Positions 18,713 through 26,869 of a stretch of 64,000 nucleotides of DNA are shown piece by piece. This DNA is from CAVVIO01 sp963748095 (GTDB lineage: Bacteria; Bacteroidota; Bacteroidia; Bacteroidales; UBA10428), in assembly GCA_963748095.1 (NCBI GenBank), contig CAVVIO010000015.1, positions 15,402-79,401 of the forward strand, read 5' to 3'. The position numbers and the translations under genes are program-made. Under the pieces are notes generated by a model that worked only from the letters and a program-made list of their open reading frames with translations, was not told the origin of the DNA and did no database searches. Within the stretch, counting starts at the first letter, position 1. The number at the start of each line of letters is the position of its first letter.

Positions 18713-19708
18713 TTACTGCTGATAACCTCTGAAGTATTTCATAAACTGCACCCGTTCGAAAGCTGCCGGATTACTGCTTTTAGCCTGGCTTAATTTACCC
18801 TGGAAATCCCGGATTGATTTAAACCCTTTTTTATCCATCCATTCTTCCAGTTCATCCAGCATTTCACCTATGTGCTGTGAACCCTTACGATAAATGACGG
18901 AAGCAATTTCAACTGCGTTTGCACCAGCCAGTAACTGTTTGATCAACCCTTCTCCATCATGTACTCCTGTCGAAGCGGCCAGGTCGCAACTTACCCTTTC
19001 GGCCATAATTGCTATCCAGCGGAGTGATAAATGGATATCGGACGGATTGCTTAATACACTGCCTGATGTAATTTCGAGTGTATCCAGGTCAAAGTCGGGA
19101 TTATAAAAACGGTTAAATAAGACCATGCCCTTAATTCCAGTTTCTGAAATCTCTTGTAGATGTGTAGCCAGATTTGAAAAATAATAACTTAGCTTCACTA
19201 TAATTGGAATTTTAACCTGCTTTTGAACTTCCCGGATTATTTCAAAATACACTTTTTCATTCTCTTCGCCGGAGCGGTTTAAATCACTGGGTAAAATGAA
19301 AATATTCAGTTCGAGGGCATCGGCGCCTGCTGTTTCTATTTGTTTTGGAAAATAGGTCCATTGTTGTGAGGTAATGCAATTAATGCTGGCAATAACTGGA
19401 ATGTTAACAGAATATTTGGCTTTTTCAATGAGTTTAAGATATTGTTGAGTGCTTTCTTCGGTCAGGTCCGTATTTTCATAGAATTCAAGTGTTTCAGGGT
19501 AAAGAAAGGTTTCGGAACTCATCGATTTGAGCTGGGCTTTCATTTCCCGAAGAATTTCCTCTTCGAATAACGATTTTAGTACAACAGCCGCTGCACCTTT
19601 ATTTTCCAGTTCAATAATTCCATCAAGAGAATCAGTGAGTCCGGAGCTTCCAATAATAATCGGATTTTTTAGTTGTAAACCGGCAAAAGTAGTTGTAAGA
19701 TCAGCCAT
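18713..19708 (-). CDS. Dihydroorotate dehydrogenase-like protein
   Basis: The 331-residue protein is a flavin TIM-barrel related to class 1 dihydroorotate dehydrogenases. It begins MADLTTTFAGLQLKNPIIIG and contains SSGLTDS, VIASINCIT, ADALELNIF, IPIIVKLSYYF and STGVHDGEGLIKQLLAGA (phosphate-binding end of the barrel). It belongs to the dihydroorotate dehydrogenase-like group often found beside true PyrD. The ELN motif takes the usual place of ExN, but I cannot see the PyrD active-site cysteine/serine loop clearly, so pyrimidine synthesis is not certain. It is not in a pyrimidine operon. A TAnnTTTG promoter element lies 28 bp upstream. Confidence 0.85.
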   Translation of the reverse strand: MADLTTTFAGLQLKNPIIIGSSGLTDSLDGIIELENKGAAAVVLKSLFEEEILREMKAQLKSMSSETFLYPETLEFYENTDLTEESTQQYLKLIEKAKYSVNIPVIASINCITSQQWTYFPKQIETAGADALELNIFILPSDLNRSGEENEKVYFEIIREVQKQVKIPIIVKLSYYFSNLATHLQEISETGIKGMVLFNRFYNPDFDLDTLEITSGSVLSNPSDIHLSLRWIAIMAERVSCDLAASTGVHDGEGLIKQLLAGANAVEIASVIYRKGSQHIGEMLDELEEWMDKKGFKSIRDFQGKLSQAKSSNPAAFERVQFMKYFRGYQQ

Positions 19709-19735
19709 TTTATTTCAATTTTATGTTGTGTTTAA

Positions 19736-19743
19736 CAAATTTA
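19736..19743 (-). promoter_or_regulatory. Candidate -7 element (TAAATTTG) for the DHOD-like gene
   Basis: The minus strand reads TAAATTTG, a full match to the Bacteroidota -7 consensus TAnnTTTG, about 28 nt before the ATG. No good -33 TTTG is seen at the expected distance. Confidence 0.45.
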
Positions 19744-19975
19744 TATTTTTTTTGTTTGAATCTGGTTATATGAAAATAATATATACTTGAATTTTTAAAA
19801 TTTGCAGTGTGTTTTGAACTTTTAATATGCTTTTATCTTTATCTTTACATTTTTATTAACAAGCTGGAATTTAATACTCTTAAGGTTTTTTTTGGATATT
19901 TGGCTAATTATTAACAATACAGGAATAACTTTTTCAGGCAATTTACCGTAGATTCATGTTTTAAAATGTAAAGGG

Positions 19976-20449
19976 ATGAAGTACAGATTAATCATTATCA
20001 TTTTTATTTCCGGATTATTTTTTCAGAGTTGTAATTATTTCAAAAAGCACCGGCTTTTTTCTAAAAAAGTAGATACAATTCAGGAGGTTAAACCAGAGAC
20101 TAGACAGGAACCGATGATAGATACAACAGTATATTCTCAACCAGCAGTTCAGGAACCGGTTGCTACTGCTGAAAAAACGAATACTTCAACACAGACCAAT
20201 GATTTTAATGCATCCAGTGGGAAACGCTATTTTATGATAGTCGGAAGTTTTCTTGATCAGAAGAATGCGGAAAGGTATGCCCAAAAGCTTCAGAATATGG
20301 GATATACACCGGAGATAATTAACGATGCAAGCAATGGATTTCACAGGGTTTCTGCCCGGTCGTATGACAATTTTAAAAACGGAATCAGCGAGATTCCTGA
20401 GTTCAGATCATCGGTGGCAACGAAAGCCTGGGTACATGTAAAAAAATAA
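19976..20449 (+). CDS. SPOR-domain lipoprotein
   Basis: The 157-residue protein has a lipoprotein signal (MKYRLIIIIFISGLFFQSC, lipobox FQSC), a low-complexity Thr/Pro/Glu linker (about 30-80) and a C-terminal SPOR domain from about residue 83 (KRYFMIVGSFLDQKNAERYA, then LQNMGYTPEII). SPOR domains bind septal peptidoglycan stripped of stem peptides, so the protein probably sits at the outer membrane facing the cell wall at division sites. It is flanked by divergent and convergent neighbours and is monocistronic. Confidence 0.92.
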   Translation: MKYRLIIIIFISGLFFQSCNYFKKHRLFSKKVDTIQEVKPETRQEPMIDTTVYSQPAVQEPVATAEKTNTSTQTNDFNASSGKRYFMIVGSFLDQKNAERYAQKLQNMGYTPEIINDASNGFHRVSARSYDNFKNGISEIPEFRSSVATKAWVHVKK

Positions 20450-20472
20450 GCGAAATAATTATTTCGCTTATT
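20445..20472. terminator. Terminator hairpin overlapping the SPOR gene stop codon
   Basis: A perfect 12-bp stem (AATAAGCGAAAT / ATTTCGCTTATT, loop AATT) starts inside the last codons of the SPOR gene. Its 5' arm contains the TAA stop (20447-20449). A short T-rich tail follows. It also precedes the convergent pfk end at 20499 and may act in both directions. Confidence 0.7.
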
Positions 20473-20498
20473 AAATTTTCCCAATAAATTATTATTTC

Positions 20499-21707
20499 TT
20501 AATTGGATCCGGTCATGATAAATAATGGCTGGAATTCAAAACTTTTATAGTGAGGTCTTAATCTGTCCACGTTATAATGCCTTTTTACATCAACCTGTTT
20601 GTTAGTGCTGGTTACCACATCAATCGGGGCATTATCGTACCGTCCGTTGCGCAATACAACCAAACGTCCGTGAATTCCTTTTAAAATCAGATCGAGGGCA
20701 AGATTACCGTAAGCCATTGGTACGATGGAATCAATTGCATCGGGATCACCGCCACGTACCAGATACCCTAATTGCTGGTTAATTACATTTACAGGTTTTC
20801 CGTTATTAAATTGAGGGGACAATTCTTTTATCTTTTGAGATACATTGTCGCCTATACCTCCTAGTTTTGCATGTCCGTATGCATCGCGTTCCGCCGATCT
20901 GAATGTCATATTTTTATCACCGGCAATCATAGCACCTTCTGATACAAGGACAACAGAATATCTGCTGGGGTTGTGGTTACGGTCATTTACCAGTAATTGC
21001 GTAAGATTTTCCACGTCGAATTTATGTTCGGGAATGACACAACGGTTTGCGGCACCGGCCATGGTAGGAAGCATGGCAGTGAATCCGGCATATCGCCCGA
21101 AAACCTCCAGAACAAGAATCCGTTCATGAGATCCTGCTGAAGTTCTCAACGTATTACACATATGAATAGTACGTGTAACGCATGTACTGAAACCTATGCA
21201 ATAATCAGTACCGGGAACATCGTTATCCATCGTTTTAGGAATGGCCACTACTTTTATTCCCTCGGAATATAAGCGCACTCCATAACTTAAGGTGTCATCG
21301 CCGCCAATGGGAATCAAATAATCGATACCCAGGTATTCCAGGTTTTTAATGATCTCCGGGGTGAGATCGTTAACATCTTCTTTATATTTATCGGCATATT
21401 GAGAAGGAACATTGCTTTTGGGAACATGACTCGGACGTGTACGCGAGGTATGTAAAAATGTACCACCTGTACGGCCTGCTTTATTAACAATTTCTTCAGA
21501 AAGCACCATGTACTTATCACTGTTGTCGGCTTTTTTGTCCCTGACAAACTCCAGGATACCTGCCCAGCCACGACGTAATCCCAGTACCTGGTACCCTTCC
21601 CGTATTGCCCTGATGGTAATGGCTCTGATGGCCGGATTCAATCCGGGTACGTCACCTCCTCCTGTAAGTATGGCTATTGTGCCTTTTTTTCTTTTTATAT
21701 TGACCAT
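20499..21707 (-). CDS. 6-phosphofructokinase, PPi-type signature (copy 1)
   Basis: The 402-residue protein is a PfkA-superfamily enzyme: TGGGDVPGLNPAIRA at the N terminus, IGGDDTLSYG at 134-143 and PKTMDNDVPGTD from 157, with catalytic D161. In E. coli ATP-PFK the residues matching D138 and K158 are Gly104 and Gly124. Asp and Lys there are the known signature of pyrophosphate-dependent enzymes, so PPi is the likely phosphoryl donor. It phosphorylates fructose 6-phosphate reversibly in that case. The start codon is supported by the TGGGD loop 15 residues in. A second, diverged paralogue lies 287 bp upstream on the same strand. A terminator between them suggests separate transcription. Confidence 0.9.
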   Translation of the reverse strand: MVNIKRKKGTIAILTGGGDVPGLNPAIRAITIRAIREGYQVLGLRRGWAGILEFVRDKKADNSDKYMVLSEEIVNKAGRTGGTFLHTSRTRPSHVPKSNVPSQYADKYKEDVNDLTPEIIKNLEYLGIDYLIPIGGDDTLSYGVRLYSEGIKVVAIPKTMDNDVPGTDYCIGFSTCVTRTIHMCNTLRTSAGSHERILVLEVFGRYAGFTAMLPTMAGAANRCVIPEHKFDVENLTQLLVNDRNHNPSRYSVVLVSEGAMIAGDKNMTFRSAERDAYGHAKLGGIGDNVSQKIKELSPQFNNGKPVNVINQQLGYLVRGGDPDAIDSIVPMAYGNLALDLILKGIHGRLVVLRNGRYDNAPIDVVTSTNKQVDVKRHYNVDRLRPHYKSFEFQPLFIMTGSN

Positions 21708-21930
21708 GGTTTAGAAGTATTTCAAATTTATTTCCAACGGATGCATAAATATATTAAATTTTTTGTACAAAAATGAATAATTGATTTAATTAGAGTGGTA
21801 ATTACCGGTGATGAATAGTAATATATAAATCCAGGGAAATTGACTGTGGTATTTTATTACCTGATAAAAAACTGTTAAAACGGTCTTCGAACAAATTAAG
21901 AAAAGATGTTTTTACGAGTAGGTCGATTCA

Positions 21931-21970
21931 CAAAAAAATAAAAAAGCCGGATATTATAGCATCCGGCTTT
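21931..21970 (-). terminator. Intrinsic terminator after the second pfk gene
   Basis: A 10-bp stem (AAAGCCGGAT / ATCCGGCTTT, 8-nt loop) is followed on the minus strand by a T-rich run. It lies 24 bp past the stop of the gene at 21995. Confidence 0.85.
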
Positions 21971-21994
21971 ATTTTAAAAGTTTGTGTTATTCAG

Positions 21995-23218
21995 TTAATA
22001 TTCCCATTCCAGAATTTTGTAGAAATCATATTCTTCAGGATTGGGGAGGTATTTTTTTGCAGTTTTATAATCTTCTTCAACAATGAAGTGTAAATTATTT
22101 CTGAAGACAAGCTGTATCCTCTCAGAGTTAATATTTACCAGACGGGGTTTTACTTTGCCGTTTTCATCTTCCACATCTTTTAAAAACAGGGGAGAAATAT
22201 TTCCCGCCGGGTCAGCAGTAACCATACATCCGGTAAGGCCTTCACGGTACAGTTTCATAACGCCTGTTCCCAGTAAAGTAGCATAAGCCAGGTCGTATGC
22301 GATAGGGCGGCAGCATCTCAACTCATAACCCAATTCGTTTGGCCGGCTTTTTATGGAAATGTTTAATTTTTTCAGTTTCCGTTGTAAAAGCATGTTAAAA
22401 ATGTGTGATTTACTTACATTGCCCAACTCGGGATGGCCGTGTTCATCATAGGTAAAATTAACACCTGTGCCTTCTACTTCTTCATCGTTCATAAAGTGGA
22501 AAACGCCTTCGCTAATGATAACCACACCATAATTAATTCCCAGGATCTTACGTTTCACCATGGAGGAAACCATGAGGCGTGTTATTTTGTCGAAAGTGAT
22601 TTTGGTTTTGTCAAACATTTCAGGAATAATGATCATCGGGTAATGACAGGATATTCCAATTCCGGCAGCCAGATGTCCGGCCTCTCGACCCATGGCAGAA
22701 ACTACAAACCAGTTCCCGCTTGTACGTCCATCTTCGTATATGGCGTTACCTAAGCGCACTCCTTCTTCTTTGGCTGAATGATAGCCGAATGTGGGACTCC
22801 CTTCCGGTAATGGCAGATCATTGTCTATTGTTTTCGGGACATGAATGTTTGAAACCTTTACATTGTTTTCTTTAAGAAATTTACTTAACCGGTTAGCTGT
22901 GGATGCTGTATCATCACCTCCGATGGTTACCAGTAATTTCACATTATTATTTACAAAGAAATCTATTTTGAATTCAGCATCTTTGGGCTTGTAACGGCTC
23001 ATTTGAAGAGAAGAACCTCCACGACTGAATATTTTATCTGCATATTCAAAATCAAGTATTTCAAATTTTGGCTCATCGGAAAAAAGTGTTTGATATCCCT
23101 GCTGAAGACCCAGCACCGTAAAACCGGATTTTAAGAATACTTTGGTAACGGAACTTATAACAGTATTGATTCCTGGAGCTGGTCCACCTGCACACAATAT
23201 AGCAACAGCATCTTTCAT
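21995..23218 (-). CDS. 6-phosphofructokinase, PPi-type signature (copy 2)
   Basis: The 407-residue protein has AILCAGGPAPGINTVISS at the N terminus, TIGGDDTASTANRL at 98-111 and VPKTIDNDLPLPEG from 127 (catalytic D132), then AMGREAGHLAAG and SRPNELGYELR. D103 and K129 occupy the positions that distinguish PPi-dependent from ATP-dependent enzymes. It differs from copy 1 throughout (a longer insert after the catalytic loop and a different C terminus), so it is an old paralogue, not a recent duplicate. Having two such genes is common in Bacteroidales; division of labour is unknown. It is divergent from the MFS gene. Confidence 0.9.
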   Translation of the reverse strand: MKDAVAILCAGGPAPGINTVISSVTKVFLKSGFTVLGLQQGYQTLFSDEPKFEILDFEYADKIFSRGGSSLQMSRYKPKDAEFKIDFFVNNNVKLLVTIGGDDTASTANRLSKFLKENNVKVSNIHVPKTIDNDLPLPEGSPTFGYHSAKEEGVRLGNAIYEDGRTSGNWFVVSAMGREAGHLAAGIGISCHYPMIIIPEMFDKTKITFDKITRLMVSSMVKRKILGINYGVVIISEGVFHFMNDEEVEGTGVNFTYDEHGHPELGNVSKSHIFNMLLQRKLKKLNISIKSRPNELGYELRCCRPIAYDLAYATLLGTGVMKLYREGLTGCMVTADPAGNISPLFLKDVEDENGKVKPRLVNINSERIQLVFRNNLHFIVEEDYKTAKKYLPNPEEYDFYKILEWEY

Positions 23219-23470
23219 AATTTTAAAAACTTATATGATTTGATTTATAATAAATTCCAAAAAATGATAAATCTCATTTTTTAAGCTTGCAAAGATGTAA
23301 ATATATTTTGAAAAATTAAATAATATCGAAAGCTAATATTCTTGTGATCCTTACATTTGTTTTATTTAAAATCATTTGAAATTATTTTTATACAGGTTTT
23401 TCGATTTATGAAATTTTATAAAAAATAAAAATCCTATTTTAGTGCCCTAATTATAAATTTCTCATAAATT

Positions 23471-24850
23471 ATGAATAGTGTGCGGAGATCTTTACGTGAT
23501 TCGAGTCTTACTCGATGGAGTGTTTTGCTGATTTTGAGCCTGATAATGGCGGCAAATTATTTTTTTTATGATGTAATGTCTCCCTTACAGAATGTGATTA
23601 GGGACCGCCTTCACTTCAGTAATTCAGCTTACGGCTTTTTGCAATCTGCTTATTCCCTGCCGAATGTGTTTTTATTTATGGCCATTATTGGAGGTGTCAT
23701 TCTTGATAAAATAGGGATACGTATTACCGGTTTTGCATTTATTGTCTTTATGGCGGTGGGGTCCTTGATTACAGCTTATGGTGCATCTGATATTTTCAAT
23801 AATGGTGGTCCAGGATTTCATTTTTTTGAAAGTTTTATGAAATCTTACTCCCCGGCCCTTAAAATGATGTCATTTGGGTTTTTTATGTTTGGACTTGGAG
23901 CGGAAACAAGCATTGTAGTTATTTCAAAAGTTGTTGTGAAATGGTTTAAAGGGAAAGAACTTGCTTTTGCTTTGGGTATTAATCTTGCCATTGCTCGACT
24001 CGGAACGGCGTTAGCCCTTGCGTTTTCAAAGACAATATCGGATATGGGGCCATGGACAAAACCCATATGGCTGGGAGCCAGTTTGTTGTGCGTAAGTATA
24101 CTGGCTTTCCTCGTATATACTGTATTTGATATTAAAATCGACAGGCAGCAGAGAAGCGATTTGACAATGTCTCCCGAAGAAGAATTTAAGCTGTCAGATG
24201 TACTGAAAATAATCAAAATACCTTCCTTTGTTTATATTGCACTTTTATGTGTTACCTTTTATTCAGCTGTATTCCCGTTCTTGAAGTATGCTACTGATAT
24301 GATGGTGAATAAGTTTGGCCTGAGTGGTGAATTAAGCGGTAAAATTACTTCCATATTGCCTTTCGGCACTATTATTTTTACCCCGATATTTGGGTTATTT
24401 ACCGATCTAAAGGGGAAAAGCGCTTCCGTTATGATATTGGGCTCCTTATTATTAATTGCAGTCCATCTAACATTTTCCTTCACAAATATTACACCGTATG
24501 TACCTATGTTTGTACTGGGAATTGCGTTTTCACTGGTTCCGGCTGCCATGTGGCCATCGGTGGCGAAAATTGTAGATACGAATAAAATAGGTACGGCATA
24601 CGGACTCATGTTTTCTATTCAGAATTTTGGTTTGTGGTTATTTACCCTGCTGATTGGGAAAGTACTTGATATGTCTAATAAGGGTATAACACAAGATATG
24701 ATCAATCAGGGGAAAGCCAAACTCGATTATACAAATCCAATCCTGATGCTGGCATTTCTTGGTGTGCTGGGAGTTGTTTTTGCTTTGTTACTGAAGCGGG
24801 AAGATAAAAAGTCGGGTTTTGGACTTGAGCTGCCCAACAAGGTGGAATAA
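23471..24850 (+). CDS. MFS transporter (MFSD1-like)
   Basis: The 459-residue protein has about 12 hydrophobic helices in two halves with the major-facilitator loop motif GGVILDKIGIR after helix 2 and a related FGLFTDLKGK in the second half. The opening TRWSVLLILSLIMAANYFFYD followed by LQ and a GLGAETSIVV helix resembles the MFSD1/nitrate-nitrite-antiporter-like branch of the superfamily. It is an inner-membrane carrier; substrate cannot be called. It is divergent from the pfk gene and ends at a strong terminator shared with purA. Confidence 0.85.
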   Translation: MNSVRRSLRDSSLTRWSVLLILSLIMAANYFFYDVMSPLQNVIRDRLHFSNSAYGFLQSAYSLPNVFLFMAIIGGVILDKIGIRITGFAFIVFMAVGSLITAYGASDIFNNGGPGFHFFESFMKSYSPALKMMSFGFFMFGLGAETSIVVISKVVVKWFKGKELAFALGINLAIARLGTALALAFSKTISDMGPWTKPIWLGASLLCVSILAFLVYTVFDIKIDRQQRSDLTMSPEEEFKLSDVLKIIKIPSFVYIALLCVTFYSAVFPFLKYATDMMVNKFGLSGELSGKITSILPFGTIIFTPIFGLFTDLKGKSASVMILGSLLLIAVHLTFSFTNITPYVPMFVLGIAFSLVPAAMWPSVAKIVDTNKIGTAYGLMFSIQNFGLWLFTLLIGKVLDMSNKGITQDMINQGKAKLDYTNPILMLAFLGVLGVVFALLLKREDKKSGFGLELPNKVE

Positions 24851-24870
24851 TCTAAAGAATTTAACCAATA

Positions 24871-24909
24871 AAAAATGTCAACAGTTGGTATTCTGTTGAC
24901 ATTTTTTTT
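24871..24909. terminator. Bidirectional terminator between MFS gene and purA
   Basis: A perfect stem (AAAAATGTCAACAG / CTGTTGACATTTTT, 8-nt loop) with A- and T-runs on both sides sits between two convergent genes. Confidence 0.88.
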
Positions 24910-24935
24910 GATTCTTATTTTACTAACCAGAATCG

Positions 24936-26201
24936 TTATGATCTCACAATTGTAGCGTCACGATTTGGCCCTACTGATACAATTTTTACAGGTACTTCTG
25001 TTTCTTTTTCAATAAAGTTGATGTAATCCAAAAGTTCCTTCGGTAACTTATCGTACGATCTTATGGAGGAAATATCATCCTTCCAGCCTTTAAATTCTTT
25101 AAATTTCGGGGTAATCTTATCTTCCAGAGAATAAGGAAGAAAATCAAAAATACCCGAAGATGTTTCATAAGCAGTACAAACCTTAATGGTGTCGAAACCG
25201 GTTAACACATCGGCTTTAGTCATCACCAATTCTGTAACTCCGTTGATCATAACAGCATATTTTAATGCAACCAGGTCAAGCCATCCACAGCGTCTGGGGC
25301 GGCCGGTTGTGGCGCCAAATTCATGCCCGTTACTACGCATCAGTTCCCCGGTCTCATTTTCCAGTTCTGTGGGGAAGGGCCCGCTACCTACCCTGGTACA
25401 ATATGCCTTGAATATGCCTATTACATTTCCGATCTTATTGGGGGCAATGCCAAGTCCTGTGCAGGCTCCTGCACAAATAGTATTCGATGAAGTAACAAAC
25501 GGATAGGAGCCGAAGTCGATATCAAGCAATGTGCCTTGAGCACCTTCAGCCAGTATTTTTTTCTCTTCTTTCAGTTCTTTATTAATAAAAATTTCGCTGT
25601 CGATAATTTTAAATTTGCGCAAAGCAGCGATTCCTTCCCACCATCCTTCTTCGTATTTTTTAATATCGTATTCGAAATCATAAATCTTCAGGAGTTCTTT
25701 GTGCTTATTAAGCAGCGCAGTGTATTTCTCTTTAAAATCATCCCTGAGAATATCACCGATCCTTAATCCGTTGCGACCTGTTTTGTCCATATAGGTTGGA
25801 CCTATACCTTTTAAGGTAGAACCTATTTTCGATTTTCCTTTCGATGCTTCCGAAGCGGCATCAAGTATACGGTGAGAGGGAAGTATCAGGTGGGCTTTTT
25901 TCGAAATATACAGGTTTTTGGTGAGGTCGATCCCCAGCTTTTCAATCGAATCCGCTTCATCCTTAAAAATAACAGGATCTATAACTACTCCGTTGCCTAT
26001 GATATTCAGGATACCTTCTCTGAAAATACCAGAGGGGATATTATGAAGAACGTGTTTAATATTGTTGAATTCAAGGGAATGACCTGCATTAGGACCACCC
26101 TGAAACCGGGCAATAAGATCGTAACCGGGTGTGAGTACATCCACAACTTTTCCTTTTCCCTCATCGCCCCATTGCAGGCCGAGTAAAACATCTGCTTTCA
26201 T
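24936..26201 (-). CDS. purA: Adenylosuccinate synthetase
   Basis: The 421-residue protein begins MKADVLLGLQWGDEGKGKVV, the P-loop-like GTP-binding start with catalytic Asp, followed by FQGGPNAGH, KGIGPTY, GAQGTLLDIDFG, SNTICAGACTG and TGRPRRCGWLD, all diagnostic. It joins IMP and aspartate using GTP, the first committed step to AMP. The frame extends upstream to a TTG at 26246 but the ATG at 26201 matches the family start. It follows fur and rel on the same strand, a gene order I recognise from Bacteroidales. A rel product next to a purine enzyme is suggestive because (p)ppGpp inhibits PurA in other bacteria. Confidence 0.98.
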   Translation of the reverse strand: MKADVLLGLQWGDEGKGKVVDVLTPGYDLIARFQGGPNAGHSLEFNNIKHVLHNIPSGIFREGILNIIGNGVVIDPVIFKDEADSIEKLGIDLTKNLYISKKAHLILPSHRILDAASEASKGKSKIGSTLKGIGPTYMDKTGRNGLRIGDILRDDFKEKYTALLNKHKELLKIYDFEYDIKKYEEGWWEGIAALRKFKIIDSEIFINKELKEEKKILAEGAQGTLLDIDFGSYPFVTSSNTICAGACTGLGIAPNKIGNVIGIFKAYCTRVGSGPFPTELENETGELMRSNGHEFGATTGRPRRCGWLDLVALKYAVMINGVTELVMTKADVLTGFDTIKVCTAYETSSGIFDFLPYSLEDKITPKFKEFKGWKDDISSIRSYDKLPKELLDYINFIEKETEVPVKIVSVGPNRDATIVRS

Positions 26202-26330
26202 TCGTATGTATAAATTTATGTTTACAAAAAACACCCCAAGGTACAAATTATTTCCTGAATTTATGCCTCGAAAATTTCCATTATTGCCTGTTGAAATTCA
26301 GATTTTGATCCGGAAACAGAATGCTAACAG

Positions 26331-26786
26331 TTAGCTTTTTTTAACGGCAACTTCCTTCTTCTTCCCATAAATATAAAGTGAATGGTGTGAAGGAATGAAT
26401 CCGTTCAGTTCGCAGGCGGTTTGAATAATTTCCTGCATACGCGGATCGCAGAATTCGACCACTTTGCCGGTATCAATATCAATGAGATGATCGTGTTGCA
26501 TACATTGATATGCTTTCTCGAACTGGGCGATATTTTTACCGAACTGATGCTTTATTACCAGGTTGCAGTCGAGCAATAGTTCAATAGTATTATATAGTGT
26601 GGCACGACTTACTCTGTAGTTTTTATTCTTCATGAAGATATAAAGAGTTTCTATATCAAAGTGTCCGTCCCTTGAATATATCTCATCCAAAATGGCATAC
26701 CTTTCAGGAGTCTTCCTGTGACCTTTCTTTTCAAGATAATTTGTGAAAATTTTCTTTACTGTATCTTTGGTTTCATTCGATACCAT
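26331..26786 (-). CDS. Fur-family metal-responsive repressor
   Basis: The 151-residue protein has the Fur winged helix (KTPERYAILDEIYS, then SRATLYNTIELLLDC) and the metal-site signature CMQHDHLIDI (H98, H100) in the dimerisation domain, and ends with a late SHHSLYIYG histidine pair. The C-terminal CxxC zinc pairs found in many Fur and Zur proteins are missing, as in many Bacteroidota members. Which metal or oxidant it senses is not clear. It lies between rel and purA on the same strand, 83 bp after rel and about 130 bp before the purA start. Confidence 0.9.
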   Translation of the reverse strand: MVSNETKDTVKKIFTNYLEKKGHRKTPERYAILDEIYSRDGHFDIETLYIFMKNKNYRVSRATLYNTIELLLDCNLVIKHQFGKNIAQFEKAYQCMQHDHLIDIDTGKVVEFCDPRMQEIIQTACELNGFIPSHHSLYIYGKKKEVAVKKS

Positions 26787-26869
26787 AACTTAGACTAATT
26801 AAAAATAAGGCGCTAATATAATTATTTTTTTCAAAAAAAGGTTATTATTTAGAAGTATTTTAAATCGGT

